DNA of 11,262 nt from an uncultured Bacilli bacterium (GTDB taxonomy: Bacteria; Bacillota_I; Bacilli_A; ML615J-28; CAG-313): assembly GCA_904501965.1 (NCBI GenBank), contig CAJGCS010000023.1, positions 1 through 11,262 of the forward strand, written 5' to 3'. A model generated the notes under the pieces. The model saw only the letters and a list, made by a program, of their open reading frames with translations. It had not been told where the DNA came from and made no database searches. Numbering within the stretch: position 1 is the first letter of the stretch; each line of letters opens with the position of its first letter. The translations under genes and the position numbers were made by a program. Positions 5,646 through 11,262 of the stretch are shown here, piece by piece.

Positions 5646-7958
5646 CTATTTTCTTTTTCTGATTACAAGCACTGCAAGTGATAATGCACTAAGAGTTGCA
5701 ACCACAATACTACCAGCTGATTTGCCGCATCCTTTTTTAGGAGTCTCAGGTTTAGGCTGTGGTTCTGGATTTGGTTCTGGGTTTGGGTTAGGATTTGGAT
5801 TAGGGTTAGGATCTGTTGGTTCTTCCTTAATTACAGGAACTTCAACTTCATCAGAATAACAAACTTCTGCAAACACAGCGCCTTCTTCTGCATAATATAA
5901 TGCTTCAAATTTAACAGTGTAACCTTCTTTTGTTAAATCTAATCCAGTAAATTCAACGTTGCCGCGTTTTCTTGTAACAGCTTTACGCGCAACTTCTTTG
6001 CCATTTAATAATAATAAAATATTAATGCTTTCAGCTATATCATCTTCATCATCATATTCATAAGCAACTTTTAAAGTTTCTTTTGTATAATCAGTAATTT
6101 CTAATTTTTCAAATAATGGTAAATTGAACGCTAAAGTTTTAATTAAAATTAATTCTTCTTCAACTTTATAAACTTTTGGATTTCCTGGTTCAACTACATC
6201 ATATTTAAATTGAACTTTATATTCAGTATCACTTAATAATCCTTCAATTTCAAGGCGTGATTCATTTCCTAAATAGTAGCTTTCGCCACTTACAATAACG
6301 CTAACATTTTGAATCCAGCTTCCAAAGCCTTTATCTTCTTTTTCAACAACAATTCCTTCTTTATTGATTTTAGAAATCTTTAATCCAGAAGGAGGTAATT
6401 GGAAATCTTTTGTTCTAACAGATAAAGTGAATTTACCTTTAGAATATTTTGCAGGATCTTTTGAATTAGGTTCTTCATATTCAATAACTGCATTATATGT
6501 TGTTGATTCTTCTAAACCACTAATTTCTAAACGATCGCCTACAAATTCATGTTTTTGTCCATCAATAGTAACTGTTACATTCTTAAGTTCACTACTAATT
6601 AATGTTTCATTTCTTTCAAATACAACAGTATTTCTTGTTGTATCTTTTTGATTAAATGTAATGCCTGGGTCTCTCATAACGAATAATACAGCATTACCGA
6701 TTGATCTTTCGCCACCATCACTTGGACGATTGATTACTTCAAATTCACCTTTATTATTTCTAACAAGTAATGTTGATGAACCACCACCATCAAGGTTAAA
6801 TGCAGTTTTACAACCTGCAAGACGCATTAATTCACCACCTTGGAATAATGATGTACCAATTTGACAATCAGATTCTTTACCACGGCCTTCAGTAACCATC
6901 ATAACAACTGAACCATCTTCTTTGAAACCAACAAATGTTCTTGGATGTGTTGTATAAACAAAGTCATCAGTTGTGTTGCCTTGATGCATTGGTTGTGAAT
7001 TATCTAAGATTTGATATACGCTACCAATTACGTTATCATAATTTGCCCAGTTGCCAGTAAGATTATATTGACATCTTACATAATCATCTGTTTTTAAGAA
7101 ACCATCTAATGATCCATCTTTAGATGCAAGATAGAAACTTCCACTTGGCGCTCTTGATACGCCTAATGATGCTTCTTCAACAATAGTACCTCTTACATAT
7201 ACTTTTGATTGATCAGTTTTTGTAACACGACATACATCGTAATTACCAACAAGTACTTTATAACCTGTTAAATCAAGATCACTTCTCGCATCTTTTGTAA
7301 GTAAGCAAATACCTGTTTCACTTAGTGCATTAACAGTAGTTGCTTGCTTAGTTGCAGTAACCTTGCCATCAACTAATACATCAATACTTAATTTAGACGA
7401 AATAGAAACATCACCATAAATTACATCAGTAAAGTCACCACTATTAAAGCCAATACCTTTACGGTAGTTATTTAATACTTTTGGTTGATAAACTTCACCA
7501 TTTTGTACTGAAATATTTGTTGGTTCTTTTGTACCATTAATATCAAAGAAGTCTCCATTTACTGCAGCTACAACAATCCAACCAGGATTCTTTTCTTCAA
7601 AGTCTTTAGCAGTATTTCTTACTGTTGATGATGCCCAACCATGTTTGCCACCATCAGTCCATACGACTACATTGATATTTTCACTTGTTGCAGGTAAATC
7701 TACCCATTGAACTGTATGAGGGTTCCATGCATACTTTTTATTTGATGGATCTGTAATACCATTAAATAAAGTTTTAATTTGTTGTTTGTATAATGTAACA
7801 CCACCCATAAGTTCGGTAGTTTGTAAATCAGAAATGGCAACAGCATAATCTGATTTCTCCTCGCCAGCTTGATCGCCTTTTGCAGCTTCTACATTATTAA
7901 CTTGGAATAAGCAAACAAATAAGAAACAAGCGATAAAAAAACTAAATACTCTCTTCAT
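5646..7958 (-). CDS. Surface phosphodiester glycosidase (NAGPA domain) with FN3-like modules, copy 1
   Basis: This 770-residue paralogue of the next gene has the same architecture. Signal peptide 1-25 (MKRVFSFF, hydrophobic core, VEA); NAGPA domain about 125-430, with NGDFF (134-138), FKEDGSVVMMV (345-355), NLDGGGSSTL (388-397) and INRPSDGGERSIGNA (409-423); FN3-like modules about 432-518, 522-608 and 615-705; a (Pro-Asn)n/Pro-Glu linker (717-737); then the same Lys-Lys-Gly-Cys743 tail, hydrophobic helix and RKRK. The region between NGDFF and the catalytic GGGS motif is the most divergent part (for example residues 140-215 and 305-340), which suggests a different glycan specificity. Extra Cys residues (218, 243, 365, 700) are absent from the sister. 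The ATG overlaps the end of the DUF624 gene by 17 bp. AAGGTGG lies 12 nt upstream and GAAGAG closer in, so the SD is not textbook. Confidence 0.88.
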   Translation of the reverse strand: MKRVFSFFIACFLFVCLFQVNNVEAAKGDQAGEEKSDYAVAISDLQTTELMGGVTLYKQQIKTLFNGITDPSNKKYAWNPHTVQWVDLPATSENINVVVWTDGGKHGWASSTVRNTAKDFEEKNPGWIVVAAVNGDFFDINGTKEPTNISVQNGEVYQPKVLNNYRKGIGFNSGDFTDVIYGDVSISSKLSIDVLVDGKVTATKQATTVNALSETGICLLTKDARSDLDLTGYKVLVGNYDVCRVTKTDQSKVYVRGTIVEEASLGVSRAPSGSFYLASKDGSLDGFLKTDDYVRCQYNLTGNWANYDNVIGSVYQILDNSQPMHQGNTTDDFVYTTHPRTFVGFKEDGSVVMMVTEGRGKESDCQIGTSLFQGGELMRLAGCKTAFNLDGGGSSTLLVRNNKGEFEVINRPSDGGERSIGNAVLFVMRDPGITFNQKDTTRNTVVFERNETLISSELKNVTVTIDGQKHEFVGDRLEISGLEESTTYNAVIEYEEPNSKDPAKYSKGKFTLSVRTKDFQLPPSGLKISKINKEGIVVEKEDKGFGSWIQNVSVIVSGESYYLGNESRLEIEGLLSDTEYKVQFKYDVVEPGNPKVYKVEEELILIKTLAFNLPLFEKLEITDYTKETLKVAYEYDDEDDIAESINILLLLNGKEVARKAVTRKRGNVEFTGLDLTKEGYTVKFEALYYAEEGAVFAEVCYSDEVEVPVIKEEPTDPNPNPNPNPNPEPNPEPQPKPETPKKGCGKSAGSIVVATLSALSLAVLVIRKRK
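5704..5744. repeat. Paralogue-derived near-identical DNA block, copy B (pairs with 3371-3411)
   Basis: This is the second copy of the 41-bp block encoding the conserved start of the Cys-type C-terminal tail; see the entry at 3371. Flanking DNA in the two paralogues is more diverged. Confidence 0.75.
5748..5810 (-). repeat. In-gene hexanucleotide repeat encoding a Pro-Asn/Pro-Glu linker
   Basis: About ten imperfect 6-nt units, plus-strand pattern GG(A/G)TT(T/A) or GGTTCT, encode alternating Pro-Asn, then Pro-Glu and Pro-Lys dipeptides at residues 717-737. Such linkers span the cell wall between a membrane anchor and exposed domains. The sister gene has a Pro-Lys/Pro-Glu/Pro-Gln version without Asn. 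Unit number may vary by slippage. Confidence 0.7.
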
Positions 7959-8733
7959 TTTCTCTTCTTTCCACCTTTCTATATATTTTTATATATTCTT
8001 TAAATGAGATCCTAACGATAAAGTATAGCGGTAAACTAATACCTAATATAAATAGAATAACAGGTGATATTGCAGGAATTAAAAAGTCAGCTGCAATAAA
8101 CCCTATAATTATTAAAAGAATAACTAATGTTTTCCAAACATTCTTAAAAGCCATTATGAATGCTAATTTTAAATACTGTAGTAATGATAAACCATCAAAA
8201 TAAACTATTACAAGTGGTAAATGCGTTAGCATAATTGCAAGTAAAAGCAAGAATGATAAAGTTATCATTAAACCAATTAAACATTCAAATCTATGTAAAT
8301 TAAAAAAGAAATATAATAGTGGCCCTTTAAATCCAGGAAAGTCCATTAACAATACAAATAATATTAAGAAAATACAAATTGAAATTATGAACGATTTAAA
8401 GAAATGTTTAAATAACGATTTAAAAAACTCTTTAAAAACTCCTTTAGTTGTATTTTCTTGATACATTCTAAGTACGTCAACTGTTGCAACAATTGCTGGA
8501 AATATATATATACCAGCGGGAATTAATGTCGCATATTCGACTACTTTTAGTAATACTGGATTACTTTGGTCTAAATACCCTTCAATATAAGTGTAAATTA
8601 AAAACGGCAACAATGCCGGTCCCACAATAAGTAAATTCAGCATTACAATCCTAAATACATAATCCAAAAAAGCATAAATAGAGTTAAGAGCATTTCTAAA
8701 TTTCGAAGAATGCTTCTTCTTTTCTTTATTCAC
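7942..8733 (-). CDS. DUF624/YesL-like membrane protein
   Basis: The protein has 263 residues from the GTG at 8731-8733. That start is chosen because a near-perfect SD (AAGAGGTGAT, 8741-8750) lies 7 nt upstream; the longer frame opening at GTG 8745 would start inside the SD. About six hydrophobic helices are visible (near 28-48, 66-86, 114-132, 150-174, 201-219 and 221-241), with Lys-rich cytoplasmic ends and a charged tail (YRKVERRENEESI). The N-terminal layout of an amphipathic segment, a first helix with LNLLIVGPALLPFL, and a second helix ending in PAIVATVDVLRMY fits DUF624 proteins. These are often encoded beside CUT1 sugar permeases, as here, but their role is not established. The family call rests on pattern and context. 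The 3' end overlaps the next gene by 17 bp. Confidence 0.75.
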   Translation of the reverse strand: MNKEKKKHSSKFRNALNSIYAFLDYVFRIVMLNLLIVGPALLPFLIYTYIEGYLDQSNPVLLKVVEYATLIPAGIYIFPAIVATVDVLRMYQENTTKGVFKEFFKSLFKHFFKSFIISICIFLILFVLLMDFPGFKGPLLYFFFNLHRFECLIGLMITLSFLLLLAIMLTHLPLVIVYFDGLSLLQYLKLAFIMAFKNVWKTLVILLIIIGFIAADFLIPAISPVILFILGISLPLYFIVRISFKEYIKIYRKVERRENEESI

Positions 8734-8740
8734 TACCTTT

Positions 8741-8750
8741 ATCACCTCTT
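8741..8750 (-). promoter_or_regulatory. Shine-Dalgarno that sets the GTG start of the DUF624 gene
   Basis: The minus-strand sequence AAGAGGTGAT matches the anti-SD end of 16S rRNA over nearly its whole length. It contains the upstream in-frame GTG (8743-8745), which therefore cannot be the initiator, and it is well spaced for GTG 8731-8733. Confidence 0.75.
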
Positions 8751-8781
8751 TTCGAAGTTTATTATTTATAAGATATAATAC

Positions 8782-8824
8782 CTTTTAAAGCTATAATTAA
8801 AACTTTTAATTATAGCTTTAAAAG
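8782..8824. repeat. 21-bp perfect inverted repeat upstream of the DUF624 gene
   Basis: The arms 8782-8802 and 8804-8824 are perfectly complementary around a single central base. The stem is AT-rich and no T-run follows it on the minus strand, so it is not an ordinary terminator there. It lies between the permease terminator-like hairpin and the DUF624 start. It could stabilise a processed mRNA 5' end, act as a second terminator element, or be a dyad operator. Confidence 0.8.
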
Positions 8825-8859
8825 ATATCTTTGACTAGCACGAATGTACTAGTCAAAGA
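8825..8859 (-). terminator. Probable attenuating terminator after the permease genes
   Basis: An 11-bp perfect stem (8828-8838 with 8849-8859, TCTTTGACTAG type) has a 10-nt loop and starts 8 nt past the permease stop. The minus-strand 3' flank is ATATCTTTT, a short and interrupted T-tract. Partial termination is plausible, making permease mRNA more abundant than the distal genes. Complete termination would need a new promoter before 8733, and I found no convincing one. Confidence 0.55.
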
Positions 8860-8867
8860 ATCTTAAA

Positions 8868-9926
8868 TTATCCTACGATACCAGAACGTTCAACACCTTC
8901 AATGAATAGTCTTTGAACGAATAAGTAACCAATTAGTAATGGTAACATCATCATTAAACTTGCAGTATTAACTACTGTTTGGTTAAATAGTGGGTTACCA
9001 TTTACTTCTTCACCTACTAAGTCTTTCAAATGTCTATATTCTACTTGTGTCATAAGTGTCCAAACAAGTTCGGCACTATTAACAAGTCTCATTGACATAA
9101 GTGGGAATGCTGCACCAGATATTTTGTATAGTTGTGTGTAATATACATCGTTCCATTGCCATACGAAAGCAAATAGAGCACATGTAATGATAGCACCACG
9201 GGCATTAGGTAACATTACGCTCCAGAATGTTCTAATAATACCAGCACCATCAATTTGAGCAGATTCTTCAAGTTCAATTGGAATACCACGGAAGAATTGT
9301 CTAAAGATGTATACAAATAAACCAGCTCTAATACCTTGACCAGTTGCAGAAGTTATGTATAATACATAATCTTTACCAGTACCAGTCATTCTTAAAGGTG
9401 CACCTGTTAACCATGTAAAGATTCCAAATACATCGAATCTTTCGAAGTATAACATTCTTGATAATGATACTGCTTGTGGAGGAATAATTAATGTTGCAAG
9501 AACACAGATAAAGATAATATTACTACCTTTAAAACGAAGTCTAGCAAATGAGTAACCTGCAAGAGCAGTACATGCAACTTGTAGAATAGTACAAATTGTT
9601 GATACTTTAATGTTATTAAGTAATGATTTACTATAGTTTAAGATAGCACCAGATATTTGGAAGTTTACAACAGAAGGAGTTTCAGGAATCCATTGAACTA
9701 GCGGATTATTAATATCAATCGGATCTCTAAACGCAATTGCGAATTGTTGAAGGATTGGATATAAAATAATGAATGCTAGACCAAAGATAATAACTGCTCT
9801 TAAAATAGACATCCCTGCGTTAGAAATCTTTTGCATTCTAACAGCTTTTTTAACTGGGTTATTTAATTCATTTTTAATGAATTCAAATTTTTCACGCATA
9901 TCAAATTTTTTATTTTTTGTTGTCAT
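8868..9926 (-). CDS. CUT1 sugar ABC transporter permease, MalG type
   Basis: This is one half of the membrane pore of a carbohydrate ABC importer. The ATG at 9924-9926 gives 352 residues (MTTKNKK). It is preferred over the in-frame TTG at 9968, which would lie deeper inside the previous gene and add 14 residues. A weak SD (TGGGTG) lies about 7 nt upstream. After a charged N-terminal region (about 1-40), helices are seen near 42-64, 110-128, 136-156, 200-212, 244-258 and 322-342. The EAA loop is at 220-240 (EESAQIDGAG, then VMLP) and docks the ATPase. The C-terminus VQRLFIEGVERSGIVG resembles the usual Q-(K/R)-x-F-x-x-G end. Residues 160-200 and 285-315 form longer extracytoplasmic loops than typical. 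It overlaps the MalF-type gene by 17 bp, so the two are translated together. The substrate is inferred only from the neighbours. Confidence 0.92.
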   Translation of the reverse strand: MTTKNKKFDMREKFEFIKNELNNPVKKAVRMQKISNAGMSILRAVIIFGLAFIILYPILQQFAIAFRDPIDINNPLVQWIPETPSVVNFQISGAILNYSKSLLNNIKVSTICTILQVACTALAGYSFARLRFKGSNIIFICVLATLIIPPQAVSLSRMLYFERFDVFGIFTWLTGAPLRMTGTGKDYVLYITSATGQGIRAGLFVYIFRQFFRGIPIELEESAQIDGAGIIRTFWSVMLPNARGAIITCALFAFVWQWNDVYYTQLYKISGAAFPLMSMRLVNSAELVWTLMTQVEYRHLKDLVGEEVNGNPLFNQTVVNTASLMMMLPLLIGYLFVQRLFIEGVERSGIVG

Positions 9927-11076
9927 AGTAGAACACCCATTTTGATAATATACCAACTGTGATACCAATTAACGCAACAGAAACTACAACGTATGACCAT
10001 GACATAGCTGCATGCATACCGTAGTTAGATTGGTTATATTGTAAGTCGATAATTGTATTAATATCGGAACGTAAGAATGAATCGACTATTGTAAATACAA
10101 TAATTGGAACCATCATTGGAGTTACCATTGGTAACGTGATTTTCCAGAAAGATTCATATGCAGTTGCGCCTTCAATCTTAGCAGCCTCATATAAGTGACG
10201 AGGAACTGATTGAATAGCAGCAAGGAAAATTAAGATTTGGATACCTGAATAAGAAATTGTATCATAAATAGTTGATGTAATACCACTTAAGAATGTTACA
10301 AGTTTTACTGGTATACCTAAGTTTGTAAAGAATGCATTCATATCAAACAATGATCTTAATGCGTCTGTACCAGATTTACCAACTAAATCAGTTAGGTTTG
10401 CAGAAGCTTCTAGCGCTAAGTTAACAGCTTCTGAGTTTAAAACTACTGGAAGGAAGAAAATTGCTCTTACAATACCACGGCCTTTAAAGTTACCATTTAA
10501 CATTACCGCAACAAGTAAACTAAAGATTGTGATTACTGCAGTATCAACAATTGTATTCCAAGCAGTTGTTGCAAGACCTACAGGGAAATCTACACTACCA
10601 GCTGTGAAAGCTTGAATGTAGTTAAAGAAAATATTCTTTGCAGCAGGATCATGAACAGGATTAGCCCAGTCAATTGAGCCACCAGGACCATTTTTGATAA
10701 AGAATTCACCAAAGTGAATTGCAACACCACCAGTTTTTAAGATTTCTACAGTACCAAATGACATATAGAATGATCTAAGTAGTGGATAGAAGAAGAATAA
10801 GAAGAAACCCAACATTACTGGAAATAAGAATAGTAATGAAACAAAAACTTTTTGTTGATCATAACGTAATCTATCGTAAGTTACTTTCTTAAATTCTTTT
10901 AACGGTAATAAACAATTTAAAGCAATCAAAATATATTTGAATACATATTTCCAAATAAAATTTAGTGCTTCTGCATTAAGTGATACAGTTGATCTGTATA
11001 AGTTTTTTAATTTCTTTAATGCAGATATTTTAGGAGTATTGTTTTCAACTAATTGTGTTTTTTCTTTTTTACTCAT
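9910..11076 (-). CDS. CUT1 sugar ABC transporter permease, MalF type
   Basis: This is the partner permease, 388 residues, starting at ATG 11074-11076 behind a perfect AGGAGGT SD. It has an unusually long cytoplasmic N-terminus of about 75 residues that includes a hydrophobic stretch (46-59), then helix 1 (78-99, LLFLFPVMLGFFLFFFYPLL), the LRSFYMSF motif typical of the family, a large external loop (110-168), and helices near 170-193, 202-218, 275-290, 318-336 and 360-381. The EAA motif is at 297-316 (EAAKIEGATAYESFWKITLP). The insert at 219-258 between helices is also long. No ATPase gene follows, as is usual for CUT1 systems that share a general ATPase (MsmK/MsmX type). The gene begins right after the stop of a partly visible gene, in the same operon. 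Confidence 0.92.
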   Translation of the reverse strand: MSKKEKTQLVENNTPKISALKKLKNLYRSTVSLNAEALNFIWKYVFKYILIALNCLLPLKEFKKVTYDRLRYDQQKVFVSLLFLFPVMLGFFLFFFYPLLRSFYMSFGTVEILKTGGVAIHFGEFFIKNGPGGSIDWANPVHDPAAKNIFFNYIQAFTAGSVDFPVGLATTAWNTIVDTAVITIFSLLVAVMLNGNFKGRGIVRAIFFLPVVLNSEAVNLALEASANLTDLVGKSGTDALRSLFDMNAFFTNLGIPVKLVTFLSGITSTIYDTISYSGIQILIFLAAIQSVPRHLYEAAKIEGATAYESFWKITLPMVTPMMVPIIVFTIVDSFLRSDINTIIDLQYNQSNYGMHAAMSWSYVVVSVALIGITVGILSKWVFYYDNKK

Positions 11077-11086
11077 AGTTTACCTC

Positions 11087-11262
11087 CTATATTACCTTGT
11101 ATCCCATTGCAAGAACAGATGTTCCTGTTTCTGAGTCTACATAATCTGTAAATGTATTGTTAATTAAGATTTGAACTTGTTTTGCACCATCTTCTGAAGC
11201 ATATGTTACTAATGAAACACCTTCTTTAATGAATTCATGTTTTACAAGTCTTAATCCACTAA
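11087..11262 (-). CDS. C-terminal fragment of a protein encoded upstream of the permeases, family uncertain
   Basis: The open frame entering from the right edge gives 57 residues, ending ...TGTSVLAMGYKVI and a TAG stop that lies inside the SD of the permease gene (10 bp between the genes), so translation is probably coupled. The segment has alternating polar and hydrophobic residues (VSLVTYASEDG, VQILINNTFTDYV), like the last strands of a beta-sandwich. Ends of the type 'V-x-(I/V)-N-N ... D-x-x-T/G-x-x-V-x-A-x-G-Y-K-V' occur in carbohydrate-active proteins encoded beside CUT1 permeases, such as DUF5696 proteins; that assignment is a guess from memory. The end does not look typical of a substrate-binding protein, which usually finishes in helices. 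Confidence 0.6.
   Translation of the reverse strand, partial: SGLRLVKHEFIKEGVSLVTYASEDGAKQVQILINNTFTDYVDSETGTSVLAMGYKVI

Noticed and set aside
5748..5810. Short tandem units that might be a CRISPR or regulatory repeat
   Set aside because: The 6-nt units are in frame and encode a Pro-Asn/Pro-Glu linker, with no spacers.
4223..6864. Plus-strand open frames at 4223-4447, 6364-6651 and 6661-6864
   Set aside because: They are antisense shadows of the two NAGPA genes. Those at 4223-4447 and 6661-6864 share similar peptides (such as LGRLITS) only because the paralogous genes are read in the same reverse frame.
8743..8745. GTG at 8745 as start of the DUF624 gene
   Set aside because: This codon lies within the SD itself. 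The GTG at 8731-8733 is correctly spaced from it.
7942..9926. Two gene pairs both overlapping by exactly 17 bp
   Set aside because: The overlapping sequences are unrelated, so the equal length looks like coincidence.
9966..9968. TTG at 9968 as start of the MalG-type permease
   Set aside because: It lies 59 bp inside the previous gene without a clear SD, whereas the ATG at 9924-9926 gives a normal N-terminus.
10937..11134. Plus-strand open frame of 65 codons at the start of the MalF-type gene
   Set aside because: It covers the permease start and SD in antisense, with no SD of its own and hydrophobic low-complexity content.
1..11262. Mycoplasma-type code (TGA as Trp) given the AT-rich DNA
   Set aside because: Every Trp codon in the supported genes is TGG and no gene needs TGA read-through, although no visible gene uses TGA as its stop either.

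Overview
The window is AT-rich, and every supported gene lies on the minus strand, so the text reads right to left. Trp is encoded only by TGG, the visible stops are TAA and TAG, and Shine-Dalgarno sites are of the AGGAGG type. Together with simple signal peptides and the gene families present, this suggests a low-GC Firmicute (Bacilli or Erysipelotrichia-like) or an Acholeplasma/RF39-like relative using the standard bacterial code. A TGA=Trp mycoplasma is excluded. The exact lineage cannot be fixed from this window alone.

Layout in transcription order: (1) at the right edge, the last 57 residues of a protein of uncertain family; (2) two CUT1-type sugar ABC permeases (MalF-like, then MalG-like); (3) a 134-bp spacer with two strong hairpins; (4) a DUF624/YesL-like membrane protein; (5) two tandem paralogues of about 770 residues, each with a signal peptide, a phosphodiester glycosidase (NAGPA-type) domain, three fibronectin-III-like modules, a Pro-rich linker and a Cys-containing membrane tail; (6) a cytoplasmic GH3 beta-N-acetylglucosaminidase (NagZ type); (7) glucosamine-6-phosphate deaminase (NagB), closed by a clean intrinsic terminator. 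Junctions from DUF624 to nagB are 17-bp overlaps or gaps of 4 to 8 bp, so these five genes look like one transcription unit.

Beyond the terminator lies a separately transcribed gene for an abundant-looking secreted protein, truncated at the left edge. It has its own promoter flanked by two copies of an AAGCGTTT operator-like motif whose centres are 43 bp apart.

Inferred logic: surface phosphodiester glycosidases unmask or release amino sugar from phosphodiester-linked glycans, the permeases import oligosaccharides, NagZ cleaves terminal GlcNAc inside the cell, and NagB feeds GlcN-6-P to fructose-6-P. The ATPase, the substrate-binding protein, NagA and a GlcNAc kinase are not in the window and would have to be encoded elsewhere. 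The most novel elements are the paired surface NAGPA enzymes sharing a Cys-type C-terminal anchor signal and their linkage to GlcNAc catabolism.
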